From the NCBI GenBank assembly GCA_028712045.1, contig JAQTRA010000018.1, forward strand, positions 1 to 14,621: DNA of 14,621 nt, given 5' to 3'. The translations under genes were made by a program, and so were the position numbers. The notes below the pieces were generated by a model. The model saw only the letters and a list, made by a program, of their open reading frames with translations, did not search any database and had not been told where the DNA came from. Below, one piece after another: positions 7,501-13,611 of this stretch. The stretch is from Candidatus Omnitrophota bacterium. Lineage in GTDB: Bacteria; Omnitrophota; Koll11; Gygaellales; Profunditerraquicolaceae. The first letter of the stretch is position 1, and every line of letters starts with the position of its first letter.

Positions 7501-8577
7501 TTATCTCCGATTTTTGTTAAAGTAAGCTAATTTACAAAAATATTCAATGGGTGCTTCTATATTTTTTTTCTCCAGCAAAGATTTCCCCGGGCAGTTCAGG
7601 CATAAATCAATATACTCGCAATTACGGCATCGGGAATTAGTTTTAAACTTTAAATTTGATATTTCGCGAAAAGTCTTAGAAAGTGTTTTTTTGATCTCCT
7701 GAAAGCTGCTTTGCGAAAAATTTATCGCAGGTTTTCTTATGCAGTTGCAAAGAAACATATTGCCATAAGGATCCAGATTTATTCCATCCTCTCCGGCTGC
7801 GCAACGGAATAGCCGGTTGTTTCCGGATGCCTTTTTTTTATGGTTATCATGCGTTCCTGCATCTGGTTCGTTTTCTTTGGCACTTTCCACTTCGAATAAT
7901 CTGTCTATATTTTCAATCTCTTTCGGCTCAAGGCGTAAATTACAAGGCGCAGTATCAGTATTTAACCTGGCGTGTAAAATAGAGCTTGGCCTGAATTTAA
8001 TCCCTTTTGTTTCCAAAAACTTTTTTATTTTTGCTAATTCTGCGAAGTTGTCTTGAGTTGCCATTGTTTTTACTTTTAAAGGCAATTTTTTCTTCAATAT
8101 GAGATTTAATCCTTTTATTGTTTTTAGATAAGAATCTTTTACTTGCGTAATTTTTTCAGATATTTTTTTACTAACGCTATTTACGGTTATTTCAATAGCA
8201 AAAGGAGGTTTCTTTTCCAGATAATCTGCTATAGCTTCGGTTATCGAATAACCTGTAGTAAAAATAGTAATGATAAAGCCTTTATCTTTAGCATAAGTAT
8301 AGATCTCCAGGAAGTCCTTTCTTTTCAGGGGGTCGCCTCCGGTAAAACATAGCCAAATCACGCCTAAATCATATAACTTATCCAGAATAGACTTTATTTG
8401 AACGGTGTTAAGTTCTTTTTTTATAAGCGGCGGTTTATTATAGCAATCTGTATAACAGTGCCGGCAATGAAGGCTGCAGGAGAAGGTTATCTCCCATTGG
8501 CAAACATTAGGTTTATTGATTTGCCAGTTTTTCCGATGAGTAGTAAGGCTAAAATCTTTATATTGGATTTCTTTCAT
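7501..8577 (-). CDS. Radical SAM/SPASM peptide maturase, third copy
   Basis: A 358-residue radical SAM protein. The S-adenosylmethionine-binding 4Fe-4S cluster ligands are C34-x3-C38-x2-C41, with GGDP at 80-83 where most relatives have GGEP. A C-terminal SPASM domain, expected to bind auxiliary Fe-S clusters, has C259, C277, then C317-x2-C320-x5-C326-x2-C329 and C348. Such enzymes modify peptides, for example by forming thioether or carbon-carbon links or by epimerisation; the exact reaction cannot be read from this sequence. It is clearly a paralog of the adjacent upstream maturase (shared GFIITIFT and PPFAIEIT blocks, the TAPCN/TPCN site, and the C-terminal EAPIEYFC/EAPVDFFC block). Two bases separate the genes. 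It has no precursor gene directly before it, so it probably acts after or with its neighbour. Confidence 0.9.
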   Translation of the reverse strand: MKEIQYKDFSLTTHRKNWQINKPNVCQWEITFSCSLHCRHCYTDCYNKPPLIKKELNTVQIKSILDKLYDLGVIWLCFTGGDPLKRKDFLEIYTYAKDKGFIITIFTTGYSITEAIADYLEKKPPFAIEITVNSVSKKISEKITQVKDSYLKTIKGLNLILKKKLPLKVKTMATQDNFAELAKIKKFLETKGIKFRPSSILHARLNTDTAPCNLRLEPKEIENIDRLFEVESAKENEPDAGTHDNHKKKASGNNRLFRCAAGEDGINLDPYGNMFLCNCIRKPAINFSQSSFQEIKKTLSKTFREISNLKFKTNSRCRNCEYIDLCLNCPGKSLLEKKNIEAPIEYFCKLAYFNKNRR

Positions 8578-8579
8578 TT

Positions 8580-9662
8580 TTAAATTGAGTGTTTGCCAGC
8601 CATCTTTTTTGTTGTCATTTTCGCTAACTGACAGAAAAAATCAACCGGGGCTTCTTCATCTCCTGTCTCCAGGAAAGCTCTTGCCGGGCATTGGCAGCAT
8701 GCCGGACGCAATGCGCAATTTTTACATTTGGAATTTGTTTTAAACCGCGCATTTAAGACTTGCGGAAATACCTTATAAAAACCGTATTTAAATGAAGCTG
8801 TTTTTAAATCTATACTGAATTTATCTGAGAAAGTGCAGAATTTGAGTTGTCCGTAAGGATTAATAAAAAACTGTTTATGCCAGGCAGTACAGTGGTAGAG
8901 GAACTCTTTATTCCGGTTTAACTTAGGGAAATCGCTATGTTGGCTTCTTTGGTATTCCTTTAAAATGTCGGCATCTTGTTTCATTACTTCTGACAGTTCC
9001 TCAACAGAAAGCCGGTAATTACATGGCGTTTTGTTGCGATTAAGCCTGGGGAGGATCAGCGGGCCGTATTTAAAACGATATTTATGCTGAGGTATTTTAC
9101 CGAAAGCCTCTTCCGTGAAGGCTTTTATTTTTCCTATCTCTCCTTTGTTTTGTTTAAGGCAGTTCGATTTTAAGATTACGCGTAAATCTGTTTTGGCTAA
9201 ATTTTTGATAATCTTCATAATCCTAGAAAATGAACCCTTCATTTGGGTGATCGATTCGTAGGTTTTTTCCGTAATTCCGTTAAGGGTAATTTCTATAGCA
9301 AAAGGCGGGGATTTAACGAAATAATCTATGATTTTTTTTGTTAAAAGCTGGCCATTAGTGAATATTGTAATAATGAAGCCTTTTTTTTTAGCGTAGGCGT
9401 AAATTTCTAAAAAATCATCCCGGATTAAGGGCTCTCCGCCAGTAAGGCATAATGACAAGCAACCTTCCTGGTAGATTTCGTCCAGTATTTTTTCCCAGTC
9501 TTTTGTGCTTAATTCCTTCTGTTTATTTTCGGCGCCCTGGCAATAACAATGAACGCAGCTAAGATTGCAGCGATAGGTAAGCTCAATTTGTCCGCTGTAG
9601 GGGTAATGCTCTTTTTGGTTAAATAATTTCTGGGAGAAATAAGTGAGGCTGTTTTTTTTCAC
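8580..9662 (-). CDS. Radical SAM/SPASM peptide maturase paired with precursor A
   Basis: A 360-residue radical SAM protein with C32-x3-C36-x2-C39 for the catalytic cluster and GGEP at 75-78. The SPASM domain holds C258, C276, C313-x2-C316-x5-C322-x2-C325 and C344. The PqqE-like layout and the position immediately after a Cys-rich precursor gene point to peptide maturation in the cytoplasm. The start is GTG (9660-9662), directly following the stop codon of precursor A with no base between them and no good ribosome binding site; translation is probably coupled to the precursor, giving less enzyme than substrate. An aromatic and basic N-terminal stretch (residues 1-22) precedes the barrel and shows no obvious RRE, consistent with use of the separate PqqD-like protein. 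Confidence 0.92.
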   Translation of the reverse strand: MKKNSLTYFSQKLFNQKEHYPYSGQIELTYRCNLSCVHCYCQGAENKQKELSTKDWEKILDEIYQEGCLSLCLTGGEPLIRDDFLEIYAYAKKKGFIITIFTNGQLLTKKIIDYFVKSPPFAIEITLNGITEKTYESITQMKGSFSRIMKIIKNLAKTDLRVILKSNCLKQNKGEIGKIKAFTEEAFGKIPQHKYRFKYGPLILPRLNRNKTPCNYRLSVEELSEVMKQDADILKEYQRSQHSDFPKLNRNKEFLYHCTAWHKQFFINPYGQLKFCTFSDKFSIDLKTASFKYGFYKVFPQVLNARFKTNSKCKNCALRPACCQCPARAFLETGDEEAPVDFFCQLAKMTTKKMAGKHSI

Positions 9663-9929
9663 TTAGGAACTAACTGAACTGGGTTCGGTGGTGTAGCCAA
9701 AAAAAGCTCGATAGCTTCCCGAATCCCCGCATCTACCGCAACCAGCATTATGCTTGCGTCCGGTGTCAGCGTAGGTGCAGGGGCTGCGGAACATATTTAA
9801 GGTTGAGATGCCCAATACATAGTTAGGCTGAAACCAACCAGTGTTAAAGCAACTGCAGCTTAATACCGCCTGCTCAGGATTAAGTTCTATCCGCCTAATT
9901 TCAGGTTTAAATTTTGGTTTTTTGGCCAT
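9663..9929 (-). CDS. Cys-rich precursor peptide A (putative RiPP substrate)
   Basis: An 88-residue peptide with no recognised fold. Residues 1-27 nearly match precursor B (22 of 27 identical): KFKPEI at 6-11, LNPEQAVLSCSC at 16-27. This conserved block is the likely leader or recognition region. The rest is diverged and rich in Gly, Ser, Thr and Tyr, with Cys at 25, 27, 51, 64 and 67; N36, a Tyr/Phe at 37 and T43-L44 are kept between the two peptides. The C-terminus is SSVSS. There is no signal peptide and no double-Gly cleavage site. The start ATG 9927-9929 is preceded by GAAAGTAAAAG, and precursor B also has AAAGTAAA just before its start. The gene is first in the transcript from the promoter at 9965-9993. 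Identification as a substrate rests on the duplicated leader plus its neighbours; no product is known to me. Confidence 0.8.
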   Translation of the reverse strand: MAKKPKFKPEIRRIELNPEQAVLSCSCFNTGWFQPNYVLGISTLNMFRSPCTYADTGRKHNAGCGRCGDSGSYRAFFGYTTEPSSVSS

Positions 9930-9964
9930 CTTTTACTTTCTTCGAAATTGAAATTACTAGAATT

Positions 9965-9993
9965 AATATAATACTTATTTATTGTTTAGTCAA
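9965..9993 (-). promoter_or_regulatory. Sigma-70-type promoter for the precursor A unit
   Basis: The minus strand reads TTGACT (9988-9993), a 17-base spacer, and TATATT (9965-9970). Initiation is expected near 9958, about 30 bases upstream of the peptide start. The 29 bases from -35 to -10 match the promoter of the PqqD-like gene at 25 positions, including most of the spacer (ATAAATAAGTA), which is more similarity than a shared sigma factor would need. Confidence 0.8.
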
Positions 9994-10000
9994 CAATAAA
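9978..10000. promoter_or_regulatory. Perfect 9-base inverted repeat over the -35 box, possible operator
   Basis: TTTATTGTT (9978-9986) and AACAATAAA (9992-10000) are exact inverted copies separated by 5 bases. The repeat covers the -35 box of the precursor A promoter, where a repressor could block RNA polymerase. It is AT-rich with only one G or C in each arm and no U-tract logic, so a terminator is unlikely. The related promoter upstream keeps one arm partly (TTTATGGTT) but not the palindrome, so regulation may differ or the repeat may be chance in AT-rich DNA. Confidence 0.35.
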
Positions 10001-10006
10001 TCGAAG

Positions 10007-10876
10007 TTAAACCGGTATTTCTGGCTGGTAAACAATCCGGTTTACCCCTAAATTTATCAATTCTTTTAGGGATAGTTTGTTATTTTTATAAAATTGAGTG
10101 TTGCCTTTTAGATAGATTACTTTGGGCATTGTCAGGTTACGTAGTTTGAATATGTATCTTTGGCATTGTTTCCGGCAAGGTTTAATTTTAAGCCAAGACT
10201 TTTTTTTCTGGTCGCAACCAGCGGTGGGGCAAAAAAAAGTAGTGGTGATATAAATATAGGGTGTATATACTGAAGCTGAAATTTTGCCTCTTGGCAGATT
10301 TAATAGTATTCCCTGGCCGAGGTTGTCTAATTCGATTTTTTTTATCCGTTGGCTGATTAGGAAATTATGAATGATTGGGACACTGGCGGAGTTAGAGCCT
10401 TTATAGTAATAGTCTAAATCTAAAGGGAGTTTTTTTTGAATAAGAATATTTCTTTGAGCGGGGTTATCAGGATTGATTATAAGTTTTGGTTTTACCTGCC
10501 GCTTAAGTAATTTTATCAGTTGCGGCCCTCTTTTTTGTTTAGTCAGCAGCCTGCCTAAAACCGGCTGAAGATTAGGATATTTGCGGTTAATCAGATTCAA
10601 AACGCCCCAATCATTAACGATGACCTCACATTTAATCTTTTTAGTTTTCAAAAATTTAAACAATATTTTTAGTTTTTTTAAACCGCTATCGGTTACATAA
10701 GGGGTGGCCAGCGAAAAATCTAACCCCATTCGTTTTGTATATCTTAAGATTTGGTTTAAATCTTTTAGAGATGGGATCAGCCTTTCGCAAAATTCATTTC
10801 CATAATAAAGCCGGCTAAATTTAGAGGTAACATATTTTAGTTGGCTAATTTTAGTAATAAAAATCGCATTTTCCAT
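10007..10876 (-). CDS. U32-family Fe-S protein, UbiV-like
   Basis: A 289-residue protein, shorter than its U32 neighbour. It resembles UbiV-type U32 proteins: an N-terminal LYYGNEFCERL (23-33), a VNDWGVLNL strand (87-95) like the ANDLGAVNL-type block of the family, and four cysteines in order C30, then C221-x12-C234-x3-C238. The C-x12-C-x3-C spacing is the one I recall for the cluster ligands of E. coli UbiV (C39, C180, C193, C197). UbiV binds a 4Fe-4S cluster and acts with UbiU in O2-independent ubiquinone hydroxylation. Here it follows the larger U32 gene by one base and sits among peptide-maturation genes, with no quinone genes nearby, so a peptide substrate is inferred. It could instead be a structural partner. 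Similarity is motif-level and remote. Confidence 0.65.
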   Translation of the reverse strand: MENAIFITKISQLKYVTSKFSRLYYGNEFCERLIPSLKDLNQILRYTKRMGLDFSLATPYVTDSGLKKLKILFKFLKTKKIKCEVIVNDWGVLNLINRKYPNLQPVLGRLLTKQKRGPQLIKLLKRQVKPKLIINPDNPAQRNILIQKKLPLDLDYYYKGSNSASVPIIHNFLISQRIKKIELDNLGQGILLNLPRGKISASVYTPYIYITTTFFCPTAGCDQKKKSWLKIKPCRKQCQRYIFKLRNLTMPKVIYLKGNTQFYKNNKLSLKELINLGVNRIVYQPEIPV

Positions 10877-10877
10877 T

Positions 10878-11915
10878 TTATAAAATTTCAGGGTGGTAGC
10901 AGTTATTGCCCAGGCATTTTTTCTCGTATCCGAATGTTTTACGGTATAGCTCTTGGGTTTTAATGATAAAATCCTGTTTGCCTATATGGTTATTGTTTTT
11001 TAAAATCCCTAAAACAGAATGAATAAATTTTGTTCCCTGCAGCCTGTCCTGGGGGCTTAAGTGCCTGCCGACTATCTTGATGGATTTGACTTTACTTTTA
11101 CTGATATCATATATTGTACAGGCGCCGCATTCTACTCCGCTTAGTGATTGCTTGTAAAATGCCGGCCGGATAGCATTTGTTTTTAACTTTTTATTTGATC
11201 CGGAGTCGATTACTTCTAAGGAATAGTTAAGGCAACAGGCATCAGCCTGGCCATCCGGGTCATAAGTAGACGAGAGGGATAAATTCTGAGTATCAAGCCA
11301 TTCCTTCCGGGAAATGTTTTCCATTAATTCTCTCCCCTGTGTATGCAAAAATGTACAAAACCCGTCAATATAAACACAAAGGGTATAAAGAATAAAGACT
11401 TCAAAATCAATATCAGGGTGGTTAAGGGATAATGTTTTCATTGTCTCTAGGTCTGTCTGGCGGTCCAAAACTATGCGTGTCGCGCCTAAATTTTTATAAA
11501 AGTTTACAGCTTCAGAGTTAAATACTGTGCCGCCTGTCGAGATACTTATTTGTTTTTTTAATCCGTTTTCTTTTAAGGTTAATAAAAGCCCGATATCCGC
11601 TACGATATAACCATCTAAATCTATTTTTTCCAGCTGTTTAACTATTTTTAATAATAAAGGGTATTGTTCTTTGACGTATAGCCCATTTAAGGTTAAGAAA
11701 ACCGGAGTATTTTTCTTGTGGGCTAAATTAACTGCTTTTTCTAATTCTAGCAAATCAGTAAAATTACTTCCCCCGCCTTTTCTTTCAAATTCTAAGGCAG
11801 TATATTTTTTTACCCAATCCAAAGAAAGATAACCACAATATAATGTGTTTGCCCCGGCTTCAATTAAAGGCACTACCTCTTCTTTTTCTCTAAATGGCGC
11901 AGTAATTTTAAGCAT
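10878..11915 (-). CDS. U32-family Fe-S protein, UbiU-like
   Basis: A 345-residue U32 protein. Family marks are GANTLYCG (21-28), TPVFLTLNGLY (70-80), the GGT strand near 128-130, and a GATRIVLDRQTDLETM block (144-159). Cysteines C180-x6-C187, then C227/C228 and C266 can form a 4Fe-4S site; the C-x6-C pair and the 38 residues between C227 and C266 match the arrangement I recall for UbiU (C169, C176, C193, C232), with a longer insert before the third ligand. U32 proteins were named as peptidases, but RlhA, TrhP and UbiU-UbiV perform O2-independent hydroxylation. A C-terminal C334-x4-C339 is an extra pair. The ATG overlaps the stop of the upstream radical SAM gene (TAATG), implying coupled translation. 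Peptide hydroxylation is inference; a protease role is the alternative. Confidence 0.8.
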   Translation of the reverse strand: MLKITAPFREKEEVVPLIEAGANTLYCGYLSLDWVKKYTALEFERKGGGSNFTDLLELEKAVNLAHKKNTPVFLTLNGLYVKEQYPLLLKIVKQLEKIDLDGYIVADIGLLLTLKENGLKKQISISTGGTVFNSEAVNFYKNLGATRIVLDRQTDLETMKTLSLNHPDIDFEVFILYTLCVYIDGFCTFLHTQGRELMENISRKEWLDTQNLSLSSTYDPDGQADACCLNYSLEVIDSGSNKKLKTNAIRPAFYKQSLSGVECGACTIYDISKSKVKSIKIVGRHLSPQDRLQGTKFIHSVLGILKNNNHIGKQDFIIKTQELYRKTFGYEKKCLGNNCYHPEIL

Positions 11916-12952
11916 TATAGTTTAGTGGTTTTCATTAATTCGGCTTTTTTCCGGCTTTCTGGTTCGCAGGAAGTAAAATTCTTATTATAAAGCCAGGCTT
12001 TTGCCGGACACCATTTGCAAAATACCCGAAGCTCGCATTTATTGCACTTATAGTTTTGATCTGTTTTAATTGAAGCTACCAGGAGTTTTAGCTTCTTCCA
12101 AGCTTGATTTAAATCTGAAGGCGGTAGGATATCGGCCTTATATTTTAGGTGGTCAATCATTACGCACATTTTTAATTTTCCCTGAGGCGTAATCGCTGCT
12201 TGGTTAACCCCCACGCCACATTTAAATAAGCAGGTGTTTGGGCTTAGATTAGCATCATTGTATTGCCGTAAATTAGTATCAAATTTTTCTCCCAACAGGT
12301 TTTTAAATAAATTTTGCCGATGTTTATACGGTTCGCCTGACCCATCTAAACGCCGGGAAAGCAGATCATCCAGGCGATGAAGAGCGCCTAATGAGGCAGC
12401 GAATTTTTGGATATTTTTTATTTCGTTTTTGTTTTCTTTTAAGGCGCAAGTTTTAAATCCTAAGTTAACCCCTGCCTTATGTAAAAGGTGGATAGCTTTA
12501 AAAACTTTATTTTTAGAATTTGGTAGCTCTGTAATACGCTCGAAAGCAGGTTTAGTTATTGCCGGGATGGTAATATCTATTTTATTAGGCCGCAGTTTGC
12601 TTAATTCCTTAGCCAGCTTTTTATTGATCAGAGAGCCGTTAGTATAAACAATAATTTCAAAACCCTTTTTTTTAGCGTACCAGAGTATCTCCATTATATC
12701 TTTTCTTAAAAATGGCTCTCCTCCGGTAAACCCTAAGTAAAAGCAACCCATTTTAGCCAGTTGGTCTAAAATTGAAAAGATATCCTGAGTTTTAAGTTCT
12801 TTTTGTTTTCTATATTTTAAGGGGATATAGCAATGCCGGCAATGAAAATTACAACGGTAAGTTAATTCAAACATCACCCTTAATAGTTTGCTTTTGTTTT
12901 TAGCAGATTTATGCAGGCGTTGCCAAAAAAGATTATAATTTTGACTTTTCAT
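11915..12952 (-). CDS. Radical SAM/SPASM peptide maturase paired with precursor B
   Basis: A 345-residue radical SAM protein: C34-x3-C38-x2-C41, GGEP at 77-80, and a SPASM domain with C241, C245, C263, then C303-x2-C306-x5-C312-x2-C315 and C329. It begins 15 bases after precursor B and ends overlapping the UbiU-like gene by one base, so it is the first enzyme of that unit. It is a paralog of the maturase that follows precursor A (shared ELTYRCN, KELKT/KELST and YAKKKGF blocks) but diverges strongly between residues 185 and 240, where the other two copies have a conserved TPCN/APCN site that is lacking here. That divergence may reflect the different core it acts on. The modification made cannot be told from sequence. 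Confidence 0.92.
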   Translation of the reverse strand: MKSQNYNLFWQRLHKSAKNKSKLLRVMFELTYRCNFHCRHCYIPLKYRKQKELKTQDIFSILDQLAKMGCFYLGFTGGEPFLRKDIMEILWYAKKKGFEIIVYTNGSLINKKLAKELSKLRPNKIDITIPAITKPAFERITELPNSKNKVFKAIHLLHKAGVNLGFKTCALKENKNEIKNIQKFAASLGALHRLDDLLSRRLDGSGEPYKHRQNLFKNLLGEKFDTNLRQYNDANLSPNTCLFKCGVGVNQAAITPQGKLKMCVMIDHLKYKADILPPSDLNQAWKKLKLLVASIKTDQNYKCNKCELRVFCKWCPAKAWLYNKNFTSCEPESRKKAELMKTTKL

Positions 12953-12967
12953 CAGAGGTGGGGTTAT

Positions 12968-13225
12968 TTAGGAAACTGAACTTCCAGCCTGGCGGTCTTG
13001 GCATGTGCTTGAACCGGTTCTTGATCCGCTGATAGAGCATACGTAAGCAGTTTGAACATTCTTTCCGAAAACACTGGGGCCGCAGATCGTGGTAAGCGTA
13101 TTTGGCCGGTAAATAAAGTTGCTAAATACCATGCCGTTGCTATAGCAGGAACAGGATAGTACTGCCTGTTCCGGATTTAGTTTTACCCGGGTAATTTCTG
13201 GTTTGAATTTTTGTTTTTTAGGCAT
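12968..13225 (-). CDS. Cys-rich precursor peptide B (putative RiPP substrate)
   Basis: An 85-residue peptide, paralog of precursor A. The leader-like part is residues 1-27 (KFKPEI at 6-11, LNPEQAVLSCSC at 16-27). The rest carries Cys at 25, 27, 48, 63 and 75, so the total of five matches peptide A but the last three are spaced differently. The region 44-85 is rich in Ser, Thr and Gly and ends SSVS. No signal peptide, double-Gly site or known domain is visible. The start ATG 13223-13225 is 19 bases after the PqqD-like gene, preceded by AAAGTAA. Sitting between an RRE-type protein and a SPASM maturase is the classic position of a RiPP precursor. Extra function in the leader, or a role as a metal-binding peptide, cannot be excluded. 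Confidence 0.82.
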   Translation of the reverse strand: MPKKQKFKPEITRVKLNPEQAVLSCSCYSNGMVFSNFIYRPNTLTTICGPSVFGKNVQTAYVCSISGSRTGSSTCQDRQAGSSVS

Positions 13226-13244
13226 TTACTTTAATTTTATTGCG

Positions 13245-13526
13245 TTAAATAATTGCTTTGATTTCCCTTAAATCTTTTAAAAATTTCCCCAGTTCTTTAT
13301 CTACTTCTTTTGCCGTAGTGTCAAATTTTTCTAAAATAAGTTTTTTTATATCCGGCAAGGTTCTTTTTTCATTGATCATCTCCCAAACCTGGGAGGCTAC
13401 TTTATTAAGAGTATAAATACAGTTTACCTCTTTAGAAGTTTTAAAGATAGGCAAAAGAATCATTTCATTATCAATCACTCGGGTTACCATATCCGGATTT
13501 TTTCGTAAAACAGCTGTTGTTTTCAT
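13245..13526 (-). CDS. PqqD-like peptide-binding protein (RRE)
   Basis: A 93-residue protein of the PqqD family, which binds the leader of a precursor peptide and presents it to a radical SAM enzyme. The family pattern is visible: an N-terminal strand region with EMILLPIFKTSKEVNCIYTLNKVASQVWEMI (about 21-51), then a helical half including TLPDIKKLILEKFD (56-69) and an acidic/basic helix to the end (EVDKELGKFLKDLREI). The match to the family profile is by pattern, but the size, the position and the neighbours fit well. It is first in the transcript and the only RRE in the locus, so it probably serves both precursors and all three maturases. A good ribosome binding site, AAAGGAG at 13538-13544, lies 11 bases before ATG 13524-13526. 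Confidence 0.88.
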   Translation of the reverse strand: MKTTAVLRKNPDMVTRVIDNEMILLPIFKTSKEVNCIYTLNKVASQVWEMINEKRTLPDIKKLILEKFDTTAKEVDKELGKFLKDLREIKAII

Positions 13527-13562
13527 AGAATTTATTGCTCCTTTCTTGTATTATCTGAATTT

Positions 13563-13591
13563 ACTATAGTACTTATTTATGGTTTGGTCAA
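13563..13591 (-). promoter_or_regulatory. Sigma-70-type promoter for the peptide locus
   Basis: On the minus strand TTGACC (13586-13591), 17 bases, TATAGT (13563-13568). Initiation is expected near 13556, giving a leader of about 30 bases before the PqqD-like start. It lies in the short gap after dnaE, so the locus can be expressed separately from dnaE. It is the partner of the near-identical promoter before precursor A. Confidence 0.78.
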
Positions 13592-13611
13592 ATATAATCC
13601 CGTTATTGAAT

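Noticed and set aside
9978..10000. Intrinsic terminator after the UbiV-like gene
   Set aside because: The stem has one G-C pair, is not followed by a T-run in the direction of transcription, and it overlaps a good promoter.
10878..11915. Collagenase-like U32 peptidase as the main function
   Set aside because: The family name is historical; the cysteine pattern and the UbiV-like partner point to an Fe-S hydroxylase type. Kept only as an alternative.
12968..13225. Classic double-Gly leader bacteriocin
   Set aside because: There is no GG or GA cleavage site at the leader-core boundary and the exporter lacks the peptidase domain that cleaves such leaders.
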